The notes: generated by a model from the letters alone, not told the origin. A DNA stretch of 64,000 bases from Desulfobacterales bacterium (GCA_030066985.1 JASJAN010000001.1:133976-197975), one strand, 5' to 3'; numbered from the stretch's first letter, positions 1-9,335 are shown. Numbers and translations are program-made.

Positions 1-1
1 T

Positions 2-1549
2 GAACCGGCCGTACTTGATAAGGATCAATTGCCGCACAAGGTTGCGATTGTGCCTTTTGTCAACAAGACCTCTAACCCGGAGGCCGGCAGTATCGTTCGT
101 AAAATGTTTTACAACTTCTTTAGTTCACTGAATTATTTAGATATAGAGCCGTTTGTCATCGATGACAACTTGAGAAGAAATGAGCTTTATCAGGCGGTCG
201 TATCCGGTGATCCCGTTGCCGCAGCCCGACTGGGTCAATTGCTGGGTGTTGATGCGGTTATTTTCGGCGAGGTGACCAGCCTGGGTAAAACTTATGCGCT
301 AGTGTACTCGGACAACTCTGCGGGCTTGAAAGCCAGAATGGTGCGTTGCGATTCAGAGCAGATCATTTGGGAGCTTGAGCACAATATTCATATCCAGGAT
401 GGCAGTGTTCCCCTGAGTCTGACCGGATTGGCAGCAACGATTGTCAAAACCGCCATTACGCATCAAAAAGCCTCTCACCTCCAGGCCGCCGCCGAACTTT
501 GCATGCAGATGGTCGCCACCATTCCAGACCGCGAAGGGGTGAGCGAACCGCCCCCTAGAATTATTGCGCTGGTTCACAACGCGGCAGGCAAATTGCTGCG
601 ACCGGGGGATTTACTCAAAGTCGCCATGATCGGTGAAAAAAATCAAAAGGCCAGTTGGAGTATCCCGCCGCTGGTTAAAAATCTGCCACTAAAAGAAAAG
701 GAACCCGGTGTTTATATCGGTGCCTATCGCATCCGCAGCAAAGATCGCCTGCCCCACGGGCGTATAATCGGATATTTGCGATCCAATACCGGTACCGGCA
801 GCCAGTGGGTCGACACCCTGGGTCCCATCAAAATCGGCGAGCCAACAGTGCTGCCGCCAAAAATCACCAAAAACACCATTCTCACCGCTGCCAAAAGCCC
901 TTATCTGGTAGAAGACGCGCTGGTGGTCTTGCCAGGGGCAAAACTAACCGTCCAGCCCGGAACGGTCATATGGTTTCTGGATCTGGGTCTGATTGTAAAG
1001 GGCGAGCTTCGGATCAATGGAACAAAAGAAGCGCCTGTGCGTTTCGCCAGCTTGGGTGACGGGGGCTGGAAAGGTATTTTTTTAGATAAAACCAAAAACG
1101 GCACCCAGATCAATTACTGTCAAATTTCGGATGCCGAATTTGGCCTCAGAGTGACAGACGCGACGGTTAAATTACAAAATTGCCGCTTTCAGGATAATGT
1201 CTGGGGAATCGTTCTTGAGCATAGCACTGCTGAAATTCGCCATACGCTTGTGCGCACATCCGGCAAAATTGGGATCGCTGCCCGTAAAGCCCAGCTGACC
1301 GTCGAAAATTCAGTGATTACCGAAAATGGCGCCGGCGGGTTTATTCTGGAAAAATCAAAGGCCAAAATTCAGCAAAACAATATCGTCAACAATGGCAACT
1401 GGGCCATCAAGGTCGCAGACTCTGCCAGCAAGGTTAAAGCCAAACACAATTGGTGGGGGGTTGAGGATCCTGAACAGACCGAAATTGTCGGCCAATTCAA
1501 AATTCAGCCGATCCTGGAAAAACCGATTGAATTCAGGATTGACAGCTAG
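2..1549 (+). CDS. GNA1162-like lipoprotein-type domain fused to C-terminal right-handed beta-helix (5' end outside window)
   Basis: The reading frame is open to the left window edge, so the true start and any signal peptide or lipobox lie outside; a TTG at 29 is only an internal candidate. The first ~150 visible residues (KVAIVPFVNKTSN..., GQLLGVDAVIFGEVT) resemble the DUF799/GNA1162 family of putative outer-membrane lipoproteins that sense or assemble at the envelope. From about residue 265 the protein becomes short repeating strands rich in V/I, N and G (for example LVVLPGAKLTVQPGTVIW, then repeated coils), typical of a parallel beta-helix with PbH1-type repeats. The likely location is the periplasm or cell surface; the function is unknown. 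Stop is TAG at 1547-1549, directly followed by an inverted-repeat element. The domain assignments are from recognition of sequence style, not a search. Confidence 0.7.
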   Translation, partial: EPAVLDKDQLPHKVAIVPFVNKTSNPEAGSIVRKMFYNFFSSLNYLDIEPFVIDDNLRRNELYQAVVSGDPVAAARLGQLLGVDAVIFGEVTSLGKTYALVYSDNSAGLKARMVRCDSEQIIWELEHNIHIQDGSVPLSLTGLAATIVKTAITHQKASHLQAAAELCMQMVATIPDREGVSEPPPRIIALVHNAAGKLLRPGDLLKVAMIGEKNQKASWSIPPLVKNLPLKEKEPGVYIGAYRIRSKDRLPHGRIIGYLRSNTGTGSQWVDTLGPIKIGEPTVLPPKITKNTILTAAKSPYLVEDALVVLPGAKLTVQPGTVIWFLDLGLIVKGELRINGTKEAPVRFASLGDGGWKGIFLDKTKNGTQINYCQISDAEFGLRVTDATVKLQNCRFQDNVWGIVLEHSTAEIRHTLVRTSGKIGIAARKAQLTVENSVITENGAGGFILEKSKAKIQQNNIVNNGNWAIKVADSASKVKAKHNWWGVEDPEQTEIVGQFKIQPILEKPIEFRIDS

Positions 1550-1807
1550 TACCTGGCTTTTTCATAAAAATTACTGCGATGTAAAATTTTCATTTAAAGA
1601 AAACATATTAGGGAAATTAATTTTATTACCATAAAAAATCTGTTGGGTGAAACGGATAAAAATCATTTTATCGCATTAATTTTCACCCGATGGGCGAGCC
1701 GGAGGCTTACATCTACTGCGTTATTAGGGGCGAAGCATAGTTCACTATAGCTTCGCCCCTAAAATGCCTTGCATATGAAAGCCTCCAACTCGTGAAAAAG
1801 CCAGGTA
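1550..1807 (+). repeat. Type I stop-codon-abutting structured element, copy A
   Basis: This fills most of the 317-base gap after the beta-helix gene. Perfect 15-bp terminal inverted repeats lie at 1550-1564 (TACCTGGCTTTTTCA) and 1793-1807. Inside are a small CCC-GAT-GGG hairpin (1686-1694), arms at 1701-1712 and 1775-1786 (GGAGGCTTACAT / ATGAAAGCCTCC), and a long central hairpin at 1724-1762 whose tip reads GCATAGTTCACTATAGC with one unpaired base. The first base follows the upstream stop codon directly. It is homologous to 7086-7335 read on the minus strand and, more distantly, to 46493-46714. It could be a 3'-UTR structured RNA, an unusual terminator or a MITE-like repeat; no transposase is nearby. 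Confidence 0.75.
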
Positions 1808-1866
1808 TTGCCATCCGAAAATTGGTCAATCAAAGGGGCCCGATTGCTGGATGGCTGGTCAATCTT

Positions 1867-3591
1867 TTACAGTGTCTGGTATTTTTTAAGATACAGCTCG
1901 GCCTTGGTCACATCATCTAAGGCCTGATAGCATTGGGCGATAAAATAGACCCCTTCCTTCAGGTGCTGTAATTTTAAAAGCAAACCCAGCGCCTGGTGAT
2001 AATCTCCAACATTCATATAGCTGATCGCCACGCAAAGCTGCAATTGCTCCTCGTGTGGGAAAATTTCAAGTCCCGCTCGTAGAATTTGAATGGACTCATC
2101 GAAGGCTCTGCGCTGTTGATACAGCATGCCCAATCCCAGATAGGCACGCGCATTGGGGGCGTATGTCAGAGATCGGCGATAGAGTTTTTCGGCAATTTGG
2201 TCTTTATGAGCGATGGCGTCGATACCGGAATAATCGCCTTTGTCAAACGTCAGTGCCAAGCGCGAAAAAAAATCCGAATGCTGCGGGTAAAATTCCGGGT
2301 CATCGACCAGATCCAGAGCCTCGACAAATTCAGGGAGCTTTTCATAAAACCGGTTTCGGAGCTTTTTGCCAAATTCCAGGATGAGATCCTTTGATAGCGA
2401 GGGGTCGGTTTCAAAATACATGATATCTTCGATTCGTTGCAGCCAGATATCATCGCTAAGCGTGTTACGGTTTTTGTAATCATCAAAAAGGGCTGTTCCC
2501 GGATATAAATCCAAGATATAAAATATGATGCTCAATGGTTTTATGGCATCTATCAGCTCAATCGTTTCCTCAATGGTTTGCCAGCTTTCCTGGGGGCAGC
2601 CATAAATGAAAAATGCGCGCGCCATGATACCGTACTTTTGCGTCAGCTCAAATGCCTGGCGGATCTGCTGGCTGCTTATTGTTTTGCCAAGTAGTTTGCG
2701 TATTTTTTCAGAACCGCTCTCCACCCCGTAACTGATTTGGATACAGCCGGCTTTTCTCATCCAGTAGAGAATTTCGGCATTGATCATATCGACCCGCGAA
2801 ATGGCCGCCCACTGCACATCCATTTGGGTTTGAATGATTTTTTTACATATCTCAATGACCCGACGGGTGCTGATTGTAAACGTGTCATCAGAGACATAAA
2901 AAAACCGGATCCCTTGCTGGTAGAGCAACGAAAGCTGCTCGACAAAATAATCCACCGAATGAAATCGAACCTGGCGGCCCCAAAATTGGGGCGAGCCGCA
3001 AAAATGGCAATTGGCGGCACAGCCGCGAGTCAGCGATACGTGTTGATAGCTAAAATGCTGCGCCGGTACGGGAAGTTGATCGAGGTCGCATATCGGGTCG
3101 GCATCTGAGTTGCGGCGCACACGACCGTCCTTGCGAAAGGCCAGTCCCTTGACGTGGTCAAGTTGATAAGCTGTGCCTTGATCGAGGCATTGAATCAGGT
3201 TCAAAAAAGAGTATTCGCCTTCACCGATCACAACAAAATCCACCTCGGGAAAATGGGTTAAAAAGTGCTCCCACAAAAAGGTGGCGCCAATGCCGCCAAA
3301 AACAACTTTAACTTGCGGATTCACCTGTTTGGCAATACGCGCAATATCGATTCCCCCCCAGCGGTTGGCATGCAGGATGGAAAACCCGATCACATCCGGG
3401 TTTTTGTTTATCAGTTCGGCTTTGATGTCTTGGGAACGGTTGCTGGTGTTATGCCAGTTTAAGATCTCCACATCGTAGGCGTGTTTTTTGAGAAGCGCTG
3501 CAATGTAAAAGAGCCCCTGGGGTACCACACTGATATCCTCGTCGTTCAGCCGTGACTCGAGACAATACGGATATATTAATAATATTTTCAT
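1867..3591 (-). CDS. B12-binding-type radical SAM protein with C-terminal TPR repeats
   Basis: 574 residues. The N-terminus (MKILLIYPY..., VIGFSILHANRW..., VFGGIGATF, VIGEGEYSF; ~1-150) has the fold signature of cobalamin-binding radical SAM enzymes, but the DxHxxG cobalamin-ligand motif is not evident. The radical SAM cluster motif CxxxCxxC is Cys191-Cys195-Cys198 (RGCAANCHFCGSP), which would bind a 4Fe-4S cluster and S-adenosylmethionine. Residues ~290-400 carry the rest of the SAM barrel. The last ~120 residues (AYLGLGMLYQQRRAFDES..., CVAISYMNVGDYHQAL) are TPR-like. Family members are often methyltransferases or ring-forming enzymes, but the substrate cannot be read from sequence. Its ATG overlaps the TGA of a small upstream frame (ATGA). 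No strong Shine-Dalgarno is visible, so translational coupling is possible. Confidence 0.85.
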   Translation of the reverse strand: MKILLIYPYCLESRLNDEDISVVPQGLFYIAALLKKHAYDVEILNWHNTSNRSQDIKAELINKNPDVIGFSILHANRWGGIDIARIAKQVNPQVKVVFGGIGATFLWEHFLTHFPEVDFVVIGEGEYSFLNLIQCLDQGTAYQLDHVKGLAFRKDGRVRRNSDADPICDLDQLPVPAQHFSYQHVSLTRGCAANCHFCGSPQFWGRQVRFHSVDYFVEQLSLLYQQGIRFFYVSDDTFTISTRRVIEICKKIIQTQMDVQWAAISRVDMINAEILYWMRKAGCIQISYGVESGSEKIRKLLGKTISSQQIRQAFELTQKYGIMARAFFIYGCPQESWQTIEETIELIDAIKPLSIIFYILDLYPGTALFDDYKNRNTLSDDIWLQRIEDIMYFETDPSLSKDLILEFGKKLRNRFYEKLPEFVEALDLVDDPEFYPQHSDFFSRLALTFDKGDYSGIDAIAHKDQIAEKLYRRSLTYAPNARAYLGLGMLYQQRRAFDESIQILRAGLEIFPHEEQLQLCVAISYMNVGDYHQALGLLLKLQHLKEGVYFIAQCYQALDDVTKAELYLKKYQTL

Positions 3592-3854
3592 TCCAATATC
3601 GTGTCACCCAAATAATTTGTTAAAGGACCGGGGTGTTTTTGTACCCAACGGTTGATTATCGCGGGATGGTTTAAATAACAAAACGCCCCGACCCTCAATT
3701 GACGGTATTCACAGAGATTGGCAGCTATGAAGGCCATTGATAACTTTGATAGCGAGGACGAGATCACAGCAAACCAAAGATGCCCCATGTCGTGCTCATC
3801 CTCGATAAGAATATGTTTAAACCTGAAATTCGTTATTGTCAAAACAGGTATCAA
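3588..3854 (-). CDS. Possible small protein upstream of the radical SAM gene
   Basis: 88 codons from a TTG, or 66 from an internal ATG, ending in TGA that overlaps the ATG of the radical SAM gene by the ATGA arrangement seen in coupled genes. The product (…FCYLNHPAIINRWVQKHPGPLTNYLGD…) matches no family I recognise. No Shine-Dalgarno is visible for the TTG. It could be a genuine leader-like small protein, a remnant of a larger gene, or chance. It is kept only because the overlap is exact and nothing else occupies the stretch. Confidence 0.25.
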   Translation of the reverse strand: MIPVLTITNFRFKHILIEDEHDMGHLWFAVISSSLSKLSMAFIAANLCEYRQLRVGAFCYLNHPAIINRWVQKHPGPLTNYLGDTILE

Positions 3855-3906
3855 ATTGCAAAGTGACTAAAGCGCATGCGATTTGACTTTTCAATTGCAT
3901 TCTGGC

Positions 3907-5364
3907 ATGGAAACACGCATCATGACAAACCGACCCATCCATATCAAGGCTGTTCTATTGCGCCTTGAACCCACGACTGCTTTGCTGAAATCCAGTCAGG
4001 ATCTTATTGCAAAAGATCTGCAACTTGGCATTATCAGCCGCTCGGATTTAGACACTGTTCAGGAGGCATTGCGCAGTTGTCCTTTTATCAATGAAGATGA
4101 TATGGATGTCATCATCAGCCGGCCTGAAATCATGCGCCACAAAGCGGATGCGGACCTGATTCATCGTGCCGCACAAAAGATGAATATAGCGGTCGGCAGC
4201 GTCCTGTTCATATCACCGCATCCACCCGAGATCCGGGCCGCGCAGCAGATAGGCGCCATAACCGCATGGATGCGCGCTGGACAGGAAGCGGGCCCGGAGG
4301 CATCCTCCGCCGACTTTGAGTTCGAAAACATTGCCGAAATTAAAGATATGGTCCGCATGGGCATCCCGCTTCCGGCGGGCAAATTGCCGAATCCGCTATT
4401 ACGAAATTTTCTAGATCAATTTATTTTTGAAGACCCAAGCGTTTTGATCAATCCGGGTGTTGGCGAAGATATTGCCGCCGTTGATATCGAGACCGAAGAA
4501 GTCTTGGTCCTTAAATCCGATCCCATTACCTTTGCCACCGATTCCATCGGACAATATGCCGTCTTAATCAATGCCAATGACATTGCCACTTCCGGTGCGA
4601 CTCCCAGGTGGTTTTTAACAACGCTATTTTTCCCCTGCGGCACAACGCCTTCACAAATTAAAGGTGTGTTCGATGAACTCAAACGCTTTTGTCAGCATTG
4701 GGACATTACGCTGTGCGGCGGGCACACAGAGATTACAGACGCTGTCGTCAGACCCGTCGTGGCCGGAATGATGGCGGGTACGGTTTCCCGCAAGGATCTG
4801 ATTGATAAACGCCAGATGAAAAAAGGGGACCACGTGCTGTTATCCAAGGGAGTGGCGGTTGAAGGGACCGCTATTATTGCTAGAGAATTCGGTGACCGTC
4901 TCAAAAAGCGGGGCGTATCTGCCAACGAAATTGATCATTGCCGTCATTTTTTAGATCAGATCAGCGTAATGACTGAAGCTAAAATTGCCGCACAAAACCC
5001 AGGAACCGATGCCATGCATGATGTAACCGAAGGGGGGCTGGCGACAGCGCTGTCGGAATTGAGCGTGGCAGGGGCGCATAAAATCAGGATCGACATGGAT
5101 CAGATCCCCGTCTATCCGGAAACGCAAAAAGTATGTAATGTGTTGGATATTCATCCGCTGGGATTGATTGGTTCCGGCAGTCTTTTAATCTGCTGCCGCA
5201 GCACCGAGAGTCAAAAACTGATGCAGCGCATCGAAGCGGCTGGCGTCATGATAAGCTGCATTGGTGAAGTAATGGACAGTGGTCAGGGAATCCAGGCCTA
5301 TGAGGGTAACAAGCAAGTTGCTTGGCCCAGTTTTGAAGCGGATGAAATCACGAAGTTGTTTTGA
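3907..5364 (+). CDS. AIR-synthase/HypE-like protein with N-terminal HAD-like domain
   Basis: Residues ~170-485 are a PurM/HypE/ThiL-type ATP-binding unit: GVGEDIAAVDI, then INANDIATSGATPRWF, CGGHTEIT, and MHDVTEGGLATAL near the C-terminal half. Such proteins use ATP to activate a substrate carbonyl or thiocarboxamide. The first ~140 residues (LGIISRSDLDTVQEALRS, VLFISPHPPEIRAAQQIGAITAWM) read like the core of a HAD hydrolase, but the N-terminal DxDGT/DxD nucleophile segment is replaced by IHIKAVLLRLEP, so that domain is probably non-catalytic. The start is uncertain: ATG at 3907 or at 3925, neither with a clear ribosome site; an in-frame TTG lies at 3883. It stands alone, without hydrogenase maturation partners. 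The substrate is unknown. Confidence 0.75.
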   Translation: METRIMTNRPIHIKAVLLRLEPTTALLKSSQDLIAKDLQLGIISRSDLDTVQEALRSCPFINEDDMDVIISRPEIMRHKADADLIHRAAQKMNIAVGSVLFISPHPPEIRAAQQIGAITAWMRAGQEAGPEASSADFEFENIAEIKDMVRMGIPLPAGKLPNPLLRNFLDQFIFEDPSVLINPGVGEDIAAVDIETEEVLVLKSDPITFATDSIGQYAVLINANDIATSGATPRWFLTTLFFPCGTTPSQIKGVFDELKRFCQHWDITLCGGHTEITDAVVRPVVAGMMAGTVSRKDLIDKRQMKKGDHVLLSKGVAVEGTAIIAREFGDRLKKRGVSANEIDHCRHFLDQISVMTEAKIAAQNPGTDAMHDVTEGGLATALSELSVAGAHKIRIDMDQIPVYPETQKVCNVLDIHPLGLIGSGSLLICCRSTESQKLMQRIEAAGVMISCIGEVMDSGQGIQAYEGNKQVAWPSFEADEITKLF

Positions 5365-5464
5365 TGGTTGAGCCCGTAAGCCCGTTGCCGGTTAACCATA
5401 TAAATAGACTGTATTACTTTTTTGCGAGCCTGACGGCCTCACCGGCCAACCAGGAAGTTTTTGT

Positions 5465-6094
5465 CTACTTTTTGAGCCCGCGACGAAATATTTCAAAGCC
5501 AACATCAAGCGTTTGTTTTAGATAATCTTTTCTTTCATCGATTATTTTTTTACTGGTCAGCCATAAGACCACACCGGAAAACAAAGCCCAAAACGTGTCA
5601 GCCAGTGCCACTGGATGCTTGTCAATGAAGATGCCCTTTTCTACACCTTCTTTGAATATTTGCGCAATCGAACCGAGGGATTTACGCGACAGCATTTTAA
5701 TTTCTTCCATGAGCTGTGGCGATAAGTTCTTCAGCGTTTCACTGGATTGCAGGTGAAACATGTTGATAATGATCAACGGATCAAATTCATAGACATCGTA
5801 CATGGCATCTACCAGAGATTTCAACTTTTGTTCCGGCCCGGAGTCTTTTTCTTCATTGACATGTTCGACACGAATTAAGAGATATTGAAGAATTCGAAGC
5901 GATAACGAAGCATAAAGCTCTTCTTTGTTTTTGAAATAAAGATACAAAGTTCCCGGACTGAGTTCCGCTTCCTGAGCAATGTCTTCCATGGTGGCTTTAT
6001 TGAAACCTTTATCTGAGAAAACCCTTTTAGCGGCAACCATGATCTGCTGTCGCCGCCGCTCCTTTTCTCTTTCTTTCCTTTCCTGGATTCCCAT
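5465..6094 (-). CDS. TetR/AcrR family transcriptional regulator
   Basis: 209 residues. The N-terminal helix-turn-helix is clear: RRQQIMVAAKRVFSDKGFNKATMEDIAQEAELSPGTLYLYFKNKEELY (~14-60). A helical ligand-binding domain follows, ending in KKIIDERKDYLKQTLDVGFEIFRRGLKK. A charged N-terminus (ERKEREKERRR) precedes the HTH. A Shine-Dalgarno-like AAAGGA lies upstream of the ATG. Members of this branch often repress fatty-acid or efflux genes. The genes on either side (AIR synthase, YbaK) give no clear target. Very AT-rich upstream DNA contains TGACTA...TAGTCA half-sites that could be an autoregulatory operator. It is a possible but unproven partner for the TetR-type palindromes at 48.9-49.1 kb. 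Confidence 0.9.
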   Translation of the reverse strand: MGIQERKEREKERRRQQIMVAAKRVFSDKGFNKATMEDIAQEAELSPGTLYLYFKNKEELYASLSLRILQYLLIRVEHVNEEKDSGPEQKLKSLVDAMYDVYEFDPLIIINMFHLQSSETLKNLSPQLMEEIKMLSRKSLGSIAQIFKEGVEKGIFIDKHPVALADTFWALFSGVVLWLTSKKIIDERKDYLKQTLDVGFEIFRRGLKK

Positions 6095-6504
6095 GGCCCA
6101 GATCCTTTCTGAATATCATTTATTTATAATATGACTATATAATTATTATTTATTATTTAGTCAAGTAAAATATTTGCTGCCACCCCCATGCGCAGTGAGT
6201 CTAAATTGCTTTAACTAATTATAATAATTATAATTATTGATTAATATAAAAAAGTAAAAATATAAAAAAAAATGGAGATTGAAAGGCATTCATAAAATTG
6301 ATAAAAACTTAGCATGAAAGTCTACACAGCAAAAAACAGCATTTAGTCCGCTGTGGCTATTAGACCTGAAAGTCAGTAGCGACTGATGTTGGCAATAAAT
6401 ATTCTTTGATAAACGCACACAATCGGGTATATGAGATATGCGAATAAATACTTGCTCGCGGTTGCTTTAAATGACAAGGTGGGACAGCCCAAAATGGAGG
6501 ATAT
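6095..6504. other. AT-rich intergenic region between divergent tetR-type and ybaK-type genes
   Basis: 410 bases without a convincing gene. The part nearest the regulator (about 6115-6260) is extremely AT-rich, with runs of TATAATTATTATT and a spaced TGACTA...TAGTCA pair around 6131-6163. It probably carries the promoter and operator of the TetR gene. Nearer 6505 lies GGAGGATAT, the ribosome site of ybaK. I see no repeat element here, unlike most gaps of this size in the window. Confidence 0.5.
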
Positions 6505-6984
6505 ATGACCGCAAAACTAAAATCCAGTGCCAAAAAAGTGCAGGCGGCGTTAAAAGCCCACAATCTGAGCTGTGAAGTGGTTCAAATGAAAGACACTACG
6601 CGAAGCGCGGCGGATGCGGCCCGGGCCGTCGGATGTGAGGTGGGGCAAATCGTAAAATCGCTCATATTCGAGGGTGAGAACTCCCATCAGCCCATTTTGG
6701 TGACCACCAGTGGCGCCAACCGGGTCAATGAGCAGGCCATCGCGAACAATGTCTCCGAGCCCGTCAAAATGGCCACGCCTGATTACGTTCGCCAGATGAC
6801 CGGTTTTGCCATTGGTGGGGTTCCGCCGGTCGGCCATGACCGCCCGCTCAAGATTTTCATTGACGAAGATCTGTTGCAGTACGATGAAATCTGGGCGGCT
6901 GCCGGAACACCTCACGCTGTGTTCAAGCTAACCCCCGGCGATCTCAAAACCATCACCGCCGGCACCGTCATTTCTGTTAAGTAG
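6505..6984 (+). CDS. YbaK/EbsC family aminoacyl-tRNA deacylase
   Basis: 159 residues, full family length. It removes misacylated amino acids (in the family typically Cys or Ala from tRNA-Pro) and acts in the cytosol in trans. Recognisable core: KSLIFEGENSHQPILVTTSGANRVNE (the conserved Lys of the family is in VKSLIF), TPDYVRQMTGFAIGGVPPVGH with the GG-PP-GH signature, and AAGTPHAVFKLTPGDL at the C-terminus. The start ATG at 6505 has a strong GGAGG seven bases upstream. It is monocistronic: an inverted-repeat element and a convergent RNase gene follow. The exact tRNA specificity cannot be told from sequence. Confidence 0.9.
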   Translation: MTAKLKSSAKKVQAALKAHNLSCEVVQMKDTTRSAADAARAVGCEVGQIVKSLIFEGENSHQPILVTTSGANRVNEQAIANNVSEPVKMATPDYVRQMTGFAIGGVPPVGHDRPLKIFIDEDLLQYDEIWAAAGTPHAVFKLTPGDLKTITAGTVISVK

Positions 6985-7085
6985 CTATGAATGAGAGAAT
7001 TTTCAAAATGCCAGTTGTTACATGAAGCATCAGGTCGCTGATATCAAAGGTTAGCTCATCCCCAATAAAAAATAGGAAATGGATC

Positions 7086-7335
7086 CCTGAAGTTTGCACG
7101 CGTCGGAGGCTTTCATATGCAAGGCACTTAAGGGCGAAGCTATAGTTCACTATGCTTCGCCTTTGATAACGCAGCAGATGGAAGCCTCCGGCTCGCCCGA
7201 AGGGTGAAAATTAATGAGATAAAATGATATCCATCCTTGATAAAATTACGGTATTTTAGATTAATTTTTTAATTGCTCGACTGGGTCTCTTTTCGTGTTA
7301 GTTTTCTTCTCATTAATTTTCATGCAAGCTTCAGG
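7086..7335 (-). repeat. Type I stop-codon-abutting structured element, copy B
   Basis: This occupies most of the 353-base gap between the convergent ybaK-type and RNase genes. Terminal inverted repeats lie at 7086-7100 and 7321-7335 (13 of 15 paired). Inner arms are at 7105-7116 / 7178-7189, the central hairpin at 7130-7140 / 7154-7164 has the tip ATAGT-TC-ACTAT (7142-7153), and CCCGAAGGG sits at 7196-7204. Read on the minus strand it starts two bases after the RNase TAG and aligns along most of its length with the element at 1550-1807, including the shared first bases TACCTG. Its terminal arms differ from that copy but still pair with each other. Confidence 0.75.
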
Positions 7336-7337
7336 TA

Positions 7338-9335
7338 CTAGCCGATGGCCACTTGGATGATGTCTTGCCTAGCACTAACCCGCTGAATCGTCACCTGGAT
7401 CAAATCTTCCGGTTTTAACTCGATGCCGCTCGATATAGGCAAATCGCACTCCAACATGTAATGGTTCAACAGGATCTGGTAATTTCGGCGGGCCCGATGC
7501 AAAACGATGGCCTCTTCTTTTTGCCCGATTTGATTTTCAAGATATTTTAAGAGCCAATATCTATGGCGGGTGTATTGAAAACGGCCGACATGGCTCATGG
7601 GCAACTCAAGGGATTTAATGATATCCGCGATTTCTTCGGCGGTATAAGCTGTTTCCAGCCCCAACGCGGCTCTAATCTGGCGCTGATTGGTTAAATCCGA
7701 ATATTTCCGAATGGGCGAGGTTGCCGTGATATAAGCATCCAGTCCCAGACCCGAATGGGTATCCGGTTTGGCATCCAAAACAAAACGGCTAAGGAGTCTG
7801 CGCTGCATCCAGTTTTGAAAAAGCGTACCGGCATTTTTCTTGTATAAGCGTTCTCGGGGCTTGCGCTGCGACCTGAAAATGGCGGGTATTTGGCGTTCTT
7901 TTAAATAATTGGCCATTAACCAGTTGGCCATGATCATTAGCTCTGAAACCAGCATTCTGCCCGGACTTTCCCGATTAACTTGGTTTACAGAAACTTCCCG
8001 GTGCTCATTGACCCAGATGCTGATTTCCGGCACCGTAATTTGAACAGCCCCATCATCCAGTCTTTTTTGGCGAAATCTCTGGGCAATATCGCGCAAAATG
8101 CGTATATCCTGACTCTCATCTGCGGCACTATTAACATCAAAATAGGTCAGCTGATCTTTGACCTTTATCAAACTTTGTATAATTTCATAGTTCAAGACCT
8201 CAGCTTGCGGGCTCAATCCAATCATAATGCTGATGGCCGGGCGCAGCTCGCCGGCTTTCAAGCTGCAAAGACCTTCCGCTAGAACCGACGGCAGCATGGA
8301 TATCTTAAGATCCGGCATGTAAATGGAGCTGCCGCGCGATAGCGCTTCCTGGTCAACCACATCCTTTTTGGGTATAAAATGGCCTACATCGGCGATGTGA
8401 ACACCCAGTCGAAATCCATCAGCAGTTGTTTCAATGCTGATGGCATCATCGAAATCCAGGGTTCCCTGGCCATCGATGGTCATCAGGGACATATCGGTCA
8501 GATCGCTGCGCTCTGGTGCAGCGGAAAGCACCGGGTTTGCGCTGACAATCTGCGCCGCACGCGTCAACACCATTTCCGAAAATCCAGCCGATACCTGGCA
8601 GCGCAACAATTCAATATTTTCATTTTCATCAAACACACCCAGCTTCACCAGGACCCGAAAAATCTCCTCGATGCGCTCAACACCGGCTTTGGCCGCCATG
8701 GCCTTGGCAATTGTATAATCATTGCTATCTTTGCCAAAAAGATAATAAGATCTTAAAATGTCGCTAAATTCCTGGGTATCTGCATCTGCAAAGGAAGGCA
8801 CCTTGGATGGGTCCGAGTTTAACATCCACTTAAGCCAGCTGCCCCCGCTTTCAATCAGTTTGCGTTTTCGCTCGGCCTGTTTGCGTTGGGCAGCGAGCAG
8901 CTCGACCTGTTTTTCGGAGTTGGGCCGGAAACCATCGGGGTTAAATTTAAAATACAGCCGATCATTAAATAAAGCGCGCATCACCGCTGCTTCATGGTCA
9001 CCTGAGGCGCTTTCCGGAAAGCAGAATTCGGTCATGGTCCTCAGATCGATCCAGTTCTGCTCTGTGTTGAGCACTTCCCACAGATCACGGATATCAATAT
9101 GGTCAATCAATTGTTCGCGTTTGCGAACAACTTGCTTCAAGGTCTCAACCATTTGATCTCTGCCCAATGTGAGATCGAGACGCATTTTATCATGGTGCAG
9201 CAATCGTTTGCGGGAAAGGTTGACCTCGCGATTGTTTTCGGTTAACAAGCGTAGCCGCTGATTCTTGACTTCAAGAACCACGGCGCACGTTATTTTCTGG
9301 CGGTCAATATATTCAACAATACATCCTGATTCCAT
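7338..9335 (-). CDS. RNase II/RNase R family 3'-5' exoribonuclease (RNB domain)
   Basis: The RNB catalytic centre is plain. Counting from the upstream in-frame TTG (9371), MTIDGQGTLDFDDA places Asp300, Asp306, Asp308 and Asp309 with the same 6-2-1 spacing as the four metal-binding aspartates of E. coli RNase II. The rest of the RNB domain follows (HIADVGHFI, ALSRGSSIYMPDLKISMLPS, and YITATSPIRKYSDLTNQRQI). The N-terminal ~270 residues are not the usual cold-shock pair but resemble the short-RNB proteins of deltaproteobacteria and cyanobacteria. A weak S1/OB-like tail ends the protein. The ATG at 9335 is preferred over the TTG 36 bases upstream; neither has a good ribosome site. It would degrade RNA processively in the cytosol. 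Confidence 0.88.
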   Translation of the reverse strand: MESGCIVEYIDRQKITCAVVLEVKNQRLRLLTENNREVNLSRKRLLHHDKMRLDLTLGRDQMVETLKQVVRKREQLIDHIDIRDLWEVLNTEQNWIDLRTMTEFCFPESASGDHEAAVMRALFNDRLYFKFNPDGFRPNSEKQVELLAAQRKQAERKRKLIESGGSWLKWMLNSDPSKVPSFADADTQEFSDILRSYYLFGKDSNDYTIAKAMAAKAGVERIEEIFRVLVKLGVFDENENIELLRCQVSAGFSEMVLTRAAQIVSANPVLSAAPERSDLTDMSLMTIDGQGTLDFDDAISIETTADGFRLGVHIADVGHFIPKKDVVDQEALSRGSSIYMPDLKISMLPSVLAEGLCSLKAGELRPAISIMIGLSPQAEVLNYEIIQSLIKVKDQLTYFDVNSAADESQDIRILRDIAQRFRQKRLDDGAVQITVPEISIWVNEHREVSVNQVNRESPGRMLVSELMIMANWLMANYLKERQIPAIFRSQRKPRERLYKKNAGTLFQNWMQRRLLSRFVLDAKPDTHSGLGLDAYITATSPIRKYSDLTNQRQIRAALGLETAYTAEEIADIIKSLELPMSHVGRFQYTRHRYWLLKYLENQIGQKEEAIVLHRARRNYQILLNHYMLECDLPISSGIELKPEDLIQVTIQRVSARQDIIQVAIG

